Made by a program: the position numbers and the translations under genes. A stretch of 64,000 nucleotides of DNA, taken from Bhargavaea changchunensis. Its GTDB lineage: Bacteria > Bacillota > Bacilli > Bacillales_A > Planococcaceae. The notes below the pieces were generated by a model, which was not told the origin of the DNA, did no database searches, and worked only from the letters and a program-made list of their open reading frames with translations. The stretch spans positions 62,001-126,000 of the forward strand of contig NZ_JBHTCT010000037.1 in NCBI RefSeq assembly GCF_042665595.1, given 5' to 3'. How positions within the stretch are numbered: the first letter of the stretch is position 1; each line of letters starts with the position of its first letter. Of this stretch, positions 41,524-49,969 are shown one piece after another.

Positions 41524-42018
41524 TTGGCACATGGACAAGAACCGAATGAAATCAGGATTGCGATCCTCACGGTGAGTGACACGAGAACGGAAGACAACGA
41601 TACCGCGGGCGCCCTCATCGAGCACTTCGCCGAACTCGCGGGCCTGGCTGTCGACGGGCGCGGATGGGTAGCGGACGATGCGAAAGAGATCCGAAACGTC
41701 ATCACTGCGCTTCTCGCTGAGCCGGAGATCGACGCCATCATCACGACGGGCGGTACCGGGATCGCCGCGCGCGATGTCACGATCGAGGCGATCCGGCCGC
41801 TCCTGTCAAAGGAACTGGACGGCTTCGGCGAACTGTTCCGCTATTTGAGTTTCGCCGAGGATGTCGGCACGAAAGCGATGCTCAGCCGGGCCGCCGCCGG
41901 CACCGCGCAGGGCAAGGCCGTCTTCATCCTGCCCGGCTCGCGAGGCGCCGTCCGCCTCGCCATGAAGCGCCTCATCATCCCGGAAATCCGCCATATTGTT
42001 GCGGAGCTGAGGAAATAG
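41524..42018 (+). CDS. moaB: Molybdenum cofactor biosynthesis protein MoaB
   Basis: A 164-residue MoaB/MogA-fold protein that adenylates molybdopterin before molybdenum insertion. The family core is visible: IRIAILTVSDTRTEDNDTAG, IDAIITTGGTGIAARDVTIEAI and VFILPGSRGAVRLAMKRLI. It starts at TTG 41524 with AAAGGGGGGAG upstream; no in-frame ATG is nearby. It ends the moeB-moaB pair, and the TTGGAGTAAG array follows immediately. Confidence 0.93.
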   Translation: MAHGQEPNEIRIAILTVSDTRTEDNDTAGALIEHFAELAGLAVDGRGWVADDAKEIRNVITALLAEPEIDAIITTGGTGIAARDVTIEAIRPLLSKELDGFGELFRYLSFAEDVGTKAMLSRAAAGTAQGKAVFILPGSRGAVRLAMKRLIIPEIRHIVAELRK

Positions 42019-42045
42019 GCAGAGTGCAGGAAATGCATCTTGGAT

Positions 42046-42195
42046 TTGGAGTAAAGGACGCTGAAATGGAGTAAGAACGCCGGAGATGGAGTAAGGCCAG
42101 CTGAATTGGAGTAAGAGGGCCGGAAATGGAGTAAGGCCAACCGGTTTGGAGTAAGGGGCCCGGAATTGGAGTAAAGGGGTCAGACTTGGAGTATC
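42046..42195 (+). repeat. 20-bp-period array, TTGGAGTAAG core (8 units)
   Basis: TGGAGTAAG-type cores begin at 42047, 42067, 42087, 42107, 42127, 42147, 42167 and 42187, exactly 20 bp apart. TGGAGTA is invariant in all eight. Spacers are dissimilar apart from a weak CCGGAA. It lies between the 3' end of moaB and the terminator of the convergent moaC. Confidence 0.94.
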
Positions 42196-42232
42196 GGAAA
42201 CTGCCAGGATCGTACATGGTTAGTGGTTCAAC

Positions 42233-42258
42233 AAAAAAACCGCCCATCAGGCGGTTTT
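42233..42258 (-). terminator. moaC terminator (possibly bidirectional)
   Basis: A 9-bp stem (42236-42244 with 42250-42258, 5-nt loop) with seven A on the left gives a T run on the minus strand. Confidence 0.88.
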
Positions 42259-42273
42259 CATCCAATCAATCAT

Positions 42274-42762
42274 TCAGTCTCTCTTGTAATCCCCAGACTT
42301 GCCGCCGGTTTTCTCGAGCAGCATGGTCGGGCCGATGATCATTTCTTTGCCGGCCGCCTTGCACATGTCGTAGATGGTGAGGGCTGCTGCCGATGCGGCA
42401 GTGAGGGCTTCCATTTCGACACCGGTCTGGCCTTTCGTCTTGACGCTTGCTTCCAGCAGCACTTCGTAATGGCCGGCTTCCTCATCCACATTCCACTTAA
42501 AAGAGATGTCGATGCCCTTCAGCGGGAGCGGGTGGCACATCGGGATGATCTGGGGTGTGTTTTTGGCCGCCATGATACCGGCGACCTGGGCGACGGCGAA
42601 CACATCCCCTTTCTTGTTCGTCCCTTCGCTGATCTGGCGGTGTATGGTTTCATTCACCAGGATGGACGAGCGGGCAACGGCGGTCCGGACGGTCTCGTCT
42701 TTATCGGAGACATCGACCATGCGGGCGCGGCCCTGGTCGTTAAAGTGAGTCAGGTCTGACAC
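42274..42762 (-). CDS. moaC: Cyclic pyranopterin monophosphate synthase
   Basis: A 162-residue MoaC that acts with MoaA to form cyclic pyranopterin monophosphate, the first step of molybdenum cofactor synthesis. Signature segments are LTHFNDQGRARMVDVSDK, ARSSILVNETIHRQI, IPMCHPLPLKGIDISF with the active-site Cys-His, and GQTGVEMEALTAASAAALTIYDMCKA. It starts at GTG 42762 after GGAAGGAGG. It is the only leftward gene of the cofactor set and is divergent from moeA, with 73 bp between the starts. Confidence 0.95.
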   Translation of the reverse strand: MSDLTHFNDQGRARMVDVSDKDETVRTAVARSSILVNETIHRQISEGTNKKGDVFAVAQVAGIMAAKNTPQIIPMCHPLPLKGIDISFKWNVDEEAGHYEVLLEASVKTKGQTGVEMEALTAASAAALTIYDMCKAAGKEMIIGPTMLLEKTGGKSGDYKRD

Positions 42763-42835
42763 GGGAATCCTCCTTCCGGGGGCTGTGTTAAAATCAGGAT
42801 AATCCGAGTATAGCAGATGCAAACAGGAGGCGGTC

Positions 42836-44083
42836 ATGATGGTGGAGATTCGGAAACCGATACCGGTAGCGGAAGCGGTGGAGCGGGTGCTCGCACACGC
42901 CGCGCCGACGGGGACGGAGACGGTCCCGCTCGAAGAAAGCGTGGGCAGGATCCTGGCCGAGCCGGTAACCGCCTCCCATCCGGTGCCGCCGTTTAACCGG
43001 TCGCCGTATGACGGATTCGCCGTCCGTTCGGGGGATACCACAGGCGCATCCGGAAGCAACCGGCTCCGGTTTACCGTCATCGATGAAATCCCGGCGGGAA
43101 GCGTCTCGAATAAAACCCTCGGCGAAAAACAGGCCGCCCGCATCATGACGGGGGCACCGCTTCCGGACGGCGCGGATGCCATCGTCATGTTCGAACAGAC
43201 AGTGGAGGACGGGGACACCTTCACGATCCGCAAGCCGTTCGAGCCGCTTGAGAACGTCTCGCTGAAGGGCGAGGACCTGGCTCAAGGGGAGGAAGTTGTG
43301 CCGGCCGGAAGCTACATCCACGCAGGGACGGTCGCGGTGCTCGCGACATTCGGCTACACGCACGTCAAGGTCCCCAGGCGGCCGGTCGTCGGGATCCTTG
43401 CCACCGGTACCGAACTGGTCGGCGTCGGCGAGCCGCTTGCGCCGGGAAAGATCCGCAACAGCAACGGCCCGATGATCGAGGCACAGCTCCGCCGGATGGG
43501 CATCGAATGCCGGACATACGGTGCACAGGCGGACGATCTGGACGCCGTTGTCGGGACAGTCGAGCGGGCGCTTTCCGAGACGGACGCGCTCATCACGACC
43601 GGCGGGGTGTCGGTCGGCGACTTCGACTATCTGCCGGCCGTCTATGAGCGAATTGGCGCCGAAGTGCTGTTCAACAAAGTCGCGATGCGCCCCGGCAGCG
43701 TGACGACGGTCGCCGCTGGCGGCGGCAAGCTGCTGTTCGGCCTGTCGGGTAACCCTTCGTCCTGCTTTACCGGTTTCGAACTGTTCACGCGTCCGGCGCT
43801 CCTCAAGATGATGGGCGCGGACAAGCTGTTTTTGCCTCATACAAAAGCGGTGCTCGGCGAGGATTTCACGAAGCCGAACCCGTTCACCCGTTTCGTCCGA
43901 GCAGTTTATGATGGCAACACAGCATCACCAGCCGGATTCAACAAGTCCAACGCGGTGTCCTCGATCGCCCGCGGCAACGCGATGATCGTCTTGCCGGGCG
44001 GGACGCGTGGCTTCAGGAAAGGTGACGAAGTCGATGTCCTGCTGCTCGGCGTCGAGGAAGGCAGCGCCCAATGGACACTGTGA
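42836..44083 (+). CDS. moeA: Molybdopterin molybdenumtransferase
   Basis: A 415-residue MoeA that inserts molybdenum into adenylated molybdopterin. Evidence: PIPVAEAVERVL, PPFNRSPYDGFAVRS, ARIMTGAPLPDGADAIVMFE, the MogA-like core ILATGTELV, NSNGPMI, ITTGGVSVGDFDYL, and GLSGNPSSCFTGFELF. GAGGCGGTC precedes ATG 42836; a second ATG follows at once. It heads the moeA-mobB-moaE-moaD-mobA-moaA operon and overlaps mobB by 13 bases. Confidence 0.95.
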   Translation: MMVEIRKPIPVAEAVERVLAHAAPTGTETVPLEESVGRILAEPVTASHPVPPFNRSPYDGFAVRSGDTTGASGSNRLRFTVIDEIPAGSVSNKTLGEKQAARIMTGAPLPDGADAIVMFEQTVEDGDTFTIRKPFEPLENVSLKGEDLAQGEEVVPAGSYIHAGTVAVLATFGYTHVKVPRRPVVGILATGTELVGVGEPLAPGKIRNSNGPMIEAQLRRMGIECRTYGAQADDLDAVVGTVERALSETDALITTGGVSVGDFDYLPAVYERIGAEVLFNKVAMRPGSVTTVAAGGGKLLFGLSGNPSSCFTGFELFTRPALLKMMGADKLFLPHTKAVLGEDFTKPNPFTRFVRAVYDGNTASPAGFNKSNAVSSIARGNAMIVLPGGTRGFRKGDEVDVLLLGVEEGSAQWTL

Positions 44084-44595
44084 GGGTGTTCCAGGTCGCC
44101 GGGTTCAAGAACAGCGGAAAGACGACGCTGATCAGGACACTGATCGCAGAGGCTGCCTCCCTCGGGCTTCGGACAGCCACGGTCAAGCACCATGGCCACG
44201 GAGGTCCGCCCGCTCTGCCCGACCCGGACACCGACAGCATGAAATTCTTCCGGGACGGGGCGGCGGCTTCCGCCGTATCGGGAGACGGGGTGATCCAGCT
44301 TCATATGAGAGAAGCGGAGACCGGTCCTCTTCCATTGATTCGTTTGGCGGCCGCTGCACGGCCGGATCTCATCCTCGTCGAGGGGTTCAAGCAGGCGCCA
44401 TTCGAGAAAATCGTTCTCGTGCGGAGCGCGGAGGACTGGGAACAACTGAAAGATCTTCCGGATATCCGGCTCGCCGTCACTGCAGGCACTGACGCACCTG
44501 GTGCGCCGGAAGTCGTTATGAGGGAAGACACAGAAGCCATCCGCGGCTGGTTCGGCCGCTGGCTAAAAGGGGGGACAGGCCATGTCCATCTATGA
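44071..44595 (+). CDS. mobB: Molybdopterin-guanine dinucleotide synthesis protein B
   Basis: A 174-residue P-loop GTP-binding protein that assists MobA in attaching GMP to molybdopterin. Walker A is FKNSGKTTLIRTLI near residue 12; VKHHGHGG, then LILVEGFKQAPFEKIVLVR, are MobB hallmarks. NarG carries bis-MGD, so this gene is needed for its cofactor. It starts inside moeA and overlaps moaE by 14 bases. Confidence 0.92.
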   Translation: MDTVRVFQVAGFKNSGKTTLIRTLIAEAASLGLRTATVKHHGHGGPPALPDPDTDSMKFFRDGAAASAVSGDGVIQLHMREAETGPLPLIRLAAAARPDLILVEGFKQAPFEKIVLVRSAEDWEQLKDLPDIRLAVTAGTDAPGAPEVVMREDTEAIRGWFGRWLKGGTGHVHL

Positions 44596-45022
44596 AATCA
44601 CCGACAAGCCGATCGACCCGCAACGTTACGCGGACCACGTTCTCCGTCCCGAGGCAGGGGCCGTCGTCACGTTCACCGGCCATGTCCGCGAGTGGACAAA
44701 GGGCATCCGGACGCTTTATCTGAGCTATGAGGCATACGTGCCGATGGCGGAAAAGAAGATGGCCCAGATCGGCGGAGAGATCGAAGAAAAGTGGGAAGGG
44801 ACCTGCGTCGCGATCGCCCACCGGATCGGCGAACTGGACGTGGGCGAAGTCGCCGTCGTCATCGCCGTTTCCTCGCCCCACAGGAAAGCCGCTTATGAAG
44901 CCAATGAATACGCCATCGAGCGCATCAAGCAGGATGTGCCGATCTGGAAAAAGGAAATCTGGGAAACAGGCGAGCAGTGGATCGGCGACCAGAACAAAAA
45001 ACCGGAGGTGCGAAATCCATGA
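44582..45022 (+). CDS. moaE: Molybdopterin synthase catalytic subunit
   Basis: A 146-residue MoaE, the large subunit of molybdopterin synthase. Recognised by GAVVTFTGHVREWTKGIRTLYLSYEAY, then VAIAHRIGELDVGEVAVVIAVSSPHRKAAYEA and the active-site lysine segment VPIWKKEIWETGEQWIG. AAAAGGGGGGA precedes the ATG. It overlaps mobB at its start and moaD (ATGA) at its end. Confidence 0.95.
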   Translation: MSIYEITDKPIDPQRYADHVLRPEAGAVVTFTGHVREWTKGIRTLYLSYEAYVPMAEKKMAQIGGEIEEKWEGTCVAIAHRIGELDVGEVAVVIAVSSPHRKAAYEANEYAIERIKQDVPIWKKEIWETGEQWIGDQNKKPEVRNP

Positions 45023-45252
45023 TCAATCTTCTGTATTTCGCGGGCATCCGTGATCTGACGGGTGTTCCCGAGGAGCAGGCCCCGCTTGCCGGCAGGACGG
45101 TCGGGGAGCTGCTGGAATGGGCGGAGGAAAAGTATCCGGGCATCCGCGGAGGCGGGGCGCGTGTTGCGGTGAATGAGGAGTATGCCTTGGAAGGGGACGT
45201 CCTCGCTGAAGGCGACACCGCCGCAATTATCCCGCCGGTGAGCGGCGGCTGA
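45019..45252 (+). CDS. moaD: Molybdopterin synthase sulfur carrier subunit
   Basis: A 77-residue ubiquitin-like protein that carries the thiocarboxylate sulfur for molybdopterin synthase. INLLYFAGIRDLTG at the start and the obligatory C-terminal Gly-Gly (PPVSGG) are present. MoeB activates this terminus. ATG 45019 overlaps the moaE stop, and the stop overlaps the mobA ATG by one base. A longer frame from 44977 is a moaE shadow. Confidence 0.94.
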   Translation: MINLLYFAGIRDLTGVPEEQAPLAGRTVGELLEWAEEKYPGIRGGGARVAVNEEYALEGDVLAEGDTAAIIPPVSGG

Positions 45253-45812
45253 TGACGACGGGAATTGTCCTCGCGGGCGGACAGTCCAGGAGATACGGAT
45301 CGCCGAAGGCCTTTGCCGATTACGAAGGCCGGCTGTTCTGGGAGAGGGCGCACAAAGCGCTCCTGGAAGGCGGCTGCAGTGGAGTCGTCGTCTCCGCCCG
45401 GCCGGAACACGCAGGGCGGTTTGGCGATGCGGACGTCATTACGGACCTTCCGGAGTTTGCCGATGCCGGTCCGCTTGCCGGCATCTGTTCTGCTATGAAA
45501 CTGAGGCCCGCGGACGGGTTCGCCGTGATGCCATGCGACATGCCCGGCATCGGCCCGATGGAAGTGAGGAAGCTCATCACGCTGGCTGACCCGGATGCGG
45601 ATGTGACCGCCGTCCGCACGAAAAACCAACCGATTCCGCTGTTCAGTGTCTGGAGCGGAGAGCTTGCCGGCCGCATCGGAGAAGCGCTTGCACGTGGCGA
45701 ACGGGGCGTCATGCCGTTTCTCGCTTCTTTGGAGACAGAATGGATCGACGCGCGGGAACTGAATCCGGACCTGTCCGTATTCCGGAACGTGAACACGCCG
45801 AACGAGCAATGA
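45252..45812 (+). CDS. mobA: Molybdenum cofactor guanylyltransferase
   Basis: A 186-residue nucleotidyltransferase that adds GMP to molybdopterin to give the guanine dinucleotide form used by NarG. The N-terminal GTP loop LAGGQSRRYGSPKAF, the DLPEFADAGPLAGICSAM segment and the metal-binding MPCDMPGI are typical. It is coupled to moaD by TGATG and followed 16 bp later by moaA with GAGAAGGAGG. Confidence 0.93.
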   Translation: MTTGIVLAGGQSRRYGSPKAFADYEGRLFWERAHKALLEGGCSGVVVSARPEHAGRFGDADVITDLPEFADAGPLAGICSAMKLRPADGFAVMPCDMPGIGPMEVRKLITLADPDADVTAVRTKNQPIPLFSVWSGELAGRIGEALARGERGVMPFLASLETEWIDARELNPDLSVFRNVNTPNEQ

Positions 45813-45828
45813 GAAGGAGGAAGCGAAC

Positions 45829-46845
45829 ATGACCCGACAGCCTTTGACTGACCGGTTCGGACGGCCGATCCGTGATCTTCGGATCTCCGTCACAGACCGT
45901 TGCAACTTCAGATGTTCCTACTGCATGCCGAAAGAGGTATTCGGGGACGACTATGCCTTCCTCCCGAAGTCGGAGCTGCTCACCTTCGAGGAAGTCCACC
46001 GGCTGACCCGCCTGTTCGCGGACGCCGGCGTCAAGAAAATCCGCCTGACCGGAGGCGAGCCGCTGATGCGCCGGGGGCTTCCGGAACTGGTGGAGCGGAT
46101 CCTCTCCGTCGGCAGTATCGAAGACATCGGCCTCACGACGAACGGGCTGCTCCTCGGCGCGCATGCCCAGCCGCTTTATGATGCGGGCCTGCGCCGGCTG
46201 AACATCAGCCTCGATGCCCTGGACCCGGTCATCTCCGGTGAACTGAACGGTCGGGGCGTCGACCCATCGCGTATCCTGAAGCAGATCGACTACGCCAAGG
46301 ACGTCGGTTTCGAGATCAAGGTGAATATGGTCGTGAAAAAAGGCGTCAACGATTCCGAGATTCTGCCGATGACCGCTTATTTCAAAGAGCGCGGCATCAC
46401 GCTCCGGTTTATTGAATTCATGGACGTCGGCAACGACAACGGCTGGAGCTTCAGGGACGTGGTGACGAAGAAGGAGATCTTCGACAGGCTCAGCGATGTG
46501 TACGACCTCGAGCCGGTCGGGCAGGACTACTACGGAGAAGTCGCCAAGCGATACCGCCACAAGGACAACGGCGCGGAGATCGGCTTTATCACCTCGGTGT
46601 CGGAATCGTTCTGCTCGACATGCACCCGCGCACGCCTGTCATCCGACGGCAAGCTGATCACCTGCCTGTTCGCGGAAGGCGGATTCGACCTGCGCGGCCT
46701 GATCCGGGACGGAGCTACCGATGAAGAACTCATGGCCGCCATCGCGGGCGTCTGGGAAAATCGGGCTGACCGCTATTCCGACGAACGCACCGAACAAACC
46801 GCGCGCAACCGGAAGAAAATCGGCATGTCGTATATTGGCGGATGA
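45829..46845 (+). CDS. moaA: GTP 3',8-cyclase (radical SAM)
   Basis: A 338-residue radical SAM enzyme that starts molybdenum cofactor synthesis by cyclising GTP. The N-terminal cluster ligands are C25, C29 and C32 (RCNFRCSYC). The second, substrate-binding cluster near the C-terminus uses CSTCTRARLSSDGKLITC. RLTGGEPLMR and LTTNGLLL are canonical. The very C-terminal GG motif reads YIGG. It is last in the operon; a hairpin and a 21-bp-period array follow. Confidence 0.96.
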   Translation: MTRQPLTDRFGRPIRDLRISVTDRCNFRCSYCMPKEVFGDDYAFLPKSELLTFEEVHRLTRLFADAGVKKIRLTGGEPLMRRGLPELVERILSVGSIEDIGLTTNGLLLGAHAQPLYDAGLRRLNISLDALDPVISGELNGRGVDPSRILKQIDYAKDVGFEIKVNMVVKKGVNDSEILPMTAYFKERGITLRFIEFMDVGNDNGWSFRDVVTKKEIFDRLSDVYDLEPVGQDYYGEVAKRYRHKDNGAEIGFITSVSESFCSTCTRARLSSDGKLITCLFAEGGFDLRGLIRDGATDEELMAAIAGVWENRADRYSDERTEQTARNRKKIGMSYIGG

Positions 46846-46858
46846 ATAATTGGGAAAC

Positions 46859-46910
46859 AGGGCTGACACACGGAGCGGAAATGATCCGCATCGGGTGTCA
46901 GCCCTGTTTG
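46859..46910 (+). terminator. moaA operon terminator
   Basis: A 12-bp outer stem (46859-46870 with 46895-46906) encloses a second GCGGA/TCCGC hairpin; only TTTG follows, so termination may be weak. Confidence 0.65.
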
Positions 46911-46920
46911 ATAAGCGCTT

Positions 46921-47024
46921 ATGTCAACGTCTCGATGAAATAACGCAACGTCTCACTTCGATATGTCAACATCTCAATGAAAGAACGCAACGTCTCAATA
47001 AAATATGTCAATGTTTCGCCCCGG
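46921..47024 (+). repeat. 21-bp-period array, CAACGTCTCAAT core (5 units)
   Basis: CAACGTCTCAATGAAA-type cores start at 46925, 46946, 46967, 46988 and 47009, an exact 21-bp period. The four bases before the core alternate between ATGT and AACG, giving a 42-bp higher-order repeat. Unlike the other arrays, most of the unit is conserved. It lies between the moaA hairpin and the terminator of a convergent small gene. Confidence 0.9.
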
Positions 47025-47042
47025 TACGTCTGCGCCCCATAT

Positions 47043-47064
47043 AAAAAAGCCGCAGCGATGCGGC
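47043..47064 (-). terminator. Terminator of the small acidic protein gene
   Basis: GCCGCA (47049-47054) pairs with TGCGGC (47059-47064); on the minus strand six T follow. Confidence 0.8.
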
Positions 47065-47070
47065 CATACG

Positions 47071-47319
47071 TCAGCTGTTGATGGATCCTGTCTGTTTGTC
47101 ATCCTTTGCCGCTTCGAAATTGCCGGAGCCGACACGGCGCTTGATTTCCTCTTCGGATAAAGGTTCGAGTGCGGTTTCGTCTGTCGGAAGGTCGATGGCG
47201 CCGGCCTCCATCTCCATGTTCTCCAGCCGGGCAAATCCCGCGTTGGTCTGCCGCCCCAGCTCTTCGCGGAGCTTCCGGTCCTCGTACGTCTCTTCCATGA
47301 ACGGTTCCTTTTTCGCCAT
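47071..47319 (-). CDS. Small charged protein of unknown function
   Basis: An 82-residue, strongly charged, acidic protein with no hydrophobic segment. The N-terminal half (EETYEDRKLREELGRQ) is helical; the C-terminal half is probably disordered (LPTDETALEPLSEEEIKRR). ATG 47319 is preferred behind GGGGGATGG; ATG 47325 is nearly as good. It has its own terminator, which supports expression. No family recognised. Confidence 0.65.
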   Translation of the reverse strand: MAKKEPFMEETYEDRKLREELGRQTNAGFARLENMEMEAGAIDLPTDETALEPLSEEEIKRRVGSGNFEAAKDDKQTGSINS

Positions 47320-47387
47320 ATCCATCCCCCACTTCATTCGATTTCCCTAAGTTTACCCTACTGTTGGCACTCCAAAACGATGCAGAA

Positions 47388-48233
47388 TCATTCGGTCTTC
47401 TCCGTCTGAACGACTTTTTTCTTTTCCCGCCACTTCGTGATCCATTCCGTTCCGAAATCTACGAGCAGGTCCATATCAATTACCCGAGTGTCGGCCTGAC
47501 CGATCTTGCAGCGGGTCACCGCTTCCGGACGTTCTCGCTCGAATGCCATGCCGAGCGGCGGGAAGTCGTCGGATTCCAGATCCGCCATGTCGTATTCGAC
47601 CCATTTCCTCTCGCCGCCCACCAGCAGGGCCGCGCCGTCCCGGTAGGTCTCAAGGCCGGGTGCCCGGTATTCGGACAGATGCAGGGCTGTGCAGGAGTCG
47701 TAGCCGGTCCCGACGAGCAGGATCTTCATACGAGAGCCGTACATCTTCCCGAGCGGGGAACCCTCCCCGAAGGAGTCCTCCAAAGGGTGATCCTTCATCC
47801 ACTCTGCCGCATCGCGTCCCCAGGCGATGAACGAATGAGCCGGATGCGGGCTTCGGATTGTCTCGGGATGGCGGTGGAGGCATTCAGGGACCTTGCCCAT
47901 TCCGCGCAGGTGCGTCAGGCGGGGGTCATAGGCCGGCAGCGTAAGCCGGATCGGCTCATGCCATTCTTCCGGGACCGGAGGCATCATCCAGTGCCTCGGG
48001 TCTGAGTTGTCCGAGGACTGCGAAGGCATGACGACCGTCCCGTCTGCCGTTACGGTTTTAAGCAGTGCCTCGACAAATGCCTGCTCGCCGCCGGATACCC
48101 AGCCGACTTTTTTTAACGAAGTGTGGACGATGATCCGGTCACCTTTTCTGATTCCCGCATCGGCCAAATGCTCTTTGATCGTCTCTTTTGAAATGAATTC
48201 TCCTGTCCGGAGCACGACATCCAGTTCGTTCAT
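47388..48233 (-). CDS. Aminoglycoside N(3)-acetyltransferase family protein
   Basis: A 281-residue protein of the AAC(3) family (Bacillus YokD-like), which uses acetyl-CoA to acetylate amino groups. Typical blocks are GIRKGDRIIVHTSLKKVGWVSGG, GTVVMPSQSSDNSDP, HPAHSFIAWG and LLVGTGYDSCTALHLSEY. The catalytic His/Glu region appears intact. AAC(3) homologues are common in Bacillales chromosomes and need not give drug resistance. The start follows GGGGGAATG. It is divergent from the aldehyde dehydrogenase gene. Confidence 0.88.
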   Translation of the reverse strand: MNELDVVLRTGEFISKETIKEHLADAGIRKGDRIIVHTSLKKVGWVSGGEQAFVEALLKTVTADGTVVMPSQSSDNSDPRHWMMPPVPEEWHEPIRLTLPAYDPRLTHLRGMGKVPECLHRHPETIRSPHPAHSFIAWGRDAAEWMKDHPLEDSFGEGSPLGKMYGSRMKILLVGTGYDSCTALHLSEYRAPGLETYRDGAALLVGGERKWVEYDMADLESDDFPPLGMAFERERPEAVTRCKIGQADTRVIDMDLLVDFGTEWITKWREKKKVVQTEKTE

Positions 48234-48324
48234 CGTTCATTCCCCCATATTCGTTTTATTCAGAGTACCTTATTTGGATGCCCCGCGGAACGGGTATAGA
48301 ATGAATTCAGGGAGGTGCTGGGAA

Positions 48325-49752
48325 ATGGAAAACTGGAAACTATGGATTAACGGGGAATGGAAGGACGCGGCGCGCACGTACGAGCTCAAGTCGCCGTATT
48401 CCCAGGAAGCGATTGCAACGGTTGCAAAAGCGGATGAAGAAGATGTGAAACAGGCAATTGAAGGCGCCCATGAGGCGTTTCTCGAGTTCAGGAAATGGCC
48501 GGCATACGAGCGGGCCGAACTGCTTTACCGGGCGGTTGACCTGATCGAGGCGAGGAAGGAGGAGCTGGCGCAGCTGCTGGTGCAGGAAGCGGGCAAGCCG
48601 ATCAAGACGGCGCGCGGCGAAATCGACCGGACGATCGCGACATACCAATTCTCGGCGGAAGCTGCCAAGTCGCTATCCGGCGAGACGGTGCCGATGGACG
48701 CGGCGCCAGGCGTCACGGACCGCATCGGCTGGACAAAGCGGGAGGCGCTCGGCGTTGTCGCGGCGATCACGCCGTTCAACTTCCCGTCGAACCTGGTCGC
48801 TCACAAACTCGGACCGGCATTCGCTGTCGGAAACACGGTCGTCCTGAAGCCGGCTACACAGACGCCGCTATCTTCTCTGGCACTCGCCGAGATCTTCAAG
48901 GAAGCGGGCCTGCCGGACGGCGCCCTCCAGATCGTGACGGGAAGCGGCAGCGAGCTGAGCGACCCGCTCATCACGAATGACCTCGTGAAGAAAGTGACGT
49001 TCACCGGGAGCGTGCCGGTCGGGCTCGACATCAAGTCGAAGGTCGGCCTGAAAAAGCTGACGCTCGAGCTCGGCTCGAACTCCGCACTGATTGTCGAGCC
49101 GGACGTGCCGCTCGAGAAGATCATGCCGCGTGCCGTCACCGGCGCATTCGGCTTTGCCGGGCAGGTGTGCATCTCGCTCCAGCGCGTGTATGTGCATGAC
49201 GACATCTACGATGAATTCGTGGAACAGTTCGTCGCAGAAACGGAGAAACTCCAGATCGGCGACCCGGCAGATGAATCGACCGATGTCGGCTCGATGATCC
49301 ATCCGGGCGAGGCGGACCGCGCCATGGAATGGATCGAGGAAGCGAAAAAAGTCGGTGCGACCGTCCGCACAGGCGGCGAGCGCGTCCAGAACGGCATCGC
49401 TCCGACCGTCATGACCGACGTTACGCCGGATATGAACGTCGTCTGCAAGGAAGTGTTCGCCCCGATCGTCACGATCATGAAGTACTCGGACCTCGATGAG
49501 GCGATCGACCTCGTCAACGACTCTGAGTACGGCCTGAACGCGGGTATCTACACGCGCGACATCGAATCCGCGATGAAAGCCGCAGACGAAATCGAAGCCG
49601 GCGCTGTCATCATCAACGACATCCCAACATTCCGAGTCGACAACATGCCATACGGCGGCGTCAAGATGAGCGGCTACGGCCGCGAAGGCGTCAAATACGC
49701 CATCGACGGTATGACCGAGCTGAAGTTCATTACGGTGAAGACGACAATCTGA
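48325..49752 (+). CDS. NAD(P)-dependent aldehyde dehydrogenase
   Basis: A 475-residue ALDH-superfamily enzyme oxidising an aldehyde to an acid. The catalytic cysteine is C282 (GQVCISLQR) and the general base is E248 in LELGSNSALIV, where the common second Gly is Ser. Cofactor motifs AAITPFNFPSNL and FTGSVPVG are present. The general layout resembles GapN, lactaldehyde and related dehydrogenases; the substrate cannot be assigned. GGGAGGTG precedes ATG 48325. A small membrane-protein gene follows 25 bp downstream. Confidence 0.9.
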   Translation: MENWKLWINGEWKDAARTYELKSPYSQEAIATVAKADEEDVKQAIEGAHEAFLEFRKWPAYERAELLYRAVDLIEARKEELAQLLVQEAGKPIKTARGEIDRTIATYQFSAEAAKSLSGETVPMDAAPGVTDRIGWTKREALGVVAAITPFNFPSNLVAHKLGPAFAVGNTVVLKPATQTPLSSLALAEIFKEAGLPDGALQIVTGSGSELSDPLITNDLVKKVTFTGSVPVGLDIKSKVGLKKLTLELGSNSALIVEPDVPLEKIMPRAVTGAFGFAGQVCISLQRVYVHDDIYDEFVEQFVAETEKLQIGDPADESTDVGSMIHPGEADRAMEWIEEAKKVGATVRTGGERVQNGIAPTVMTDVTPDMNVVCKEVFAPIVTIMKYSDLDEAIDLVNDSEYGLNAGIYTRDIESAMKAADEIEAGAVIINDIPTFRVDNMPYGGVKMSGYGREGVKYAIDGMTELKFITVKTTI

Positions 49753-49777
49753 GTGATCTCGTTAAAGGCAGTGAGAA

Positions 49778-49954
49778 ATGATGAGATTGGATAAGCTTGA
49801 CTGGTTTTTATTGCTGTTGGTCATTATCGTCTCAGCAGTAGTTTATAGTGCCTATAGCGGAGAACTGCCGAACGGCTACCTGGTTTTGATGATCCTGCTT
49901 GTCGGTCTGGTGGTAGGTGTTTTGAAAAGAGTACTGTTCAGGCCGAAACAATGA
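49778..49954 (+). CDS. Small two-helix membrane protein
   Basis: A 58-residue frame starting MMRLDKLDWF. It contains two hydrophobic segments (about residues 9-25 and 34-49) joined by a short polar turn with GELPNG, and ends in a basic tail (KRVLFRPKQ), giving a probable hairpin with both ends inside. AAAGGCAGTGA lies before ATG 49778; ATG 49781 is also possible. It is 25 bp after the aldehyde dehydrogenase, perhaps in the same transcript. The local sequence is richer in AT than its neighbours. Function unknown. Confidence 0.65.
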   Translation: MMRLDKLDWFLLLLVIIVSAVVYSAYSGELPNGYLVLMILLVGLVVGVLKRVLFRPKQ

Positions 49955-49969
49955 GCGTTTTATTCGACT

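Noticed and set aside
42763..43233. N-terminal extension of moaC over moeA
   Set aside because: The extended frame lies antisense to moeA; GTG 42762 has a perfect ribosome site and matches the known MoaC N-terminus.
46850..47044. Short protein with heptad repeats (QRLDEIT, QRLTSIC, QHLNERT) from the 21-bp array
   Set aside because: The frame runs through the moaA terminator, has no ribosome site, and simply follows from a 21-bp period; the 20-bp sister arrays cannot encode repeats in one frame.
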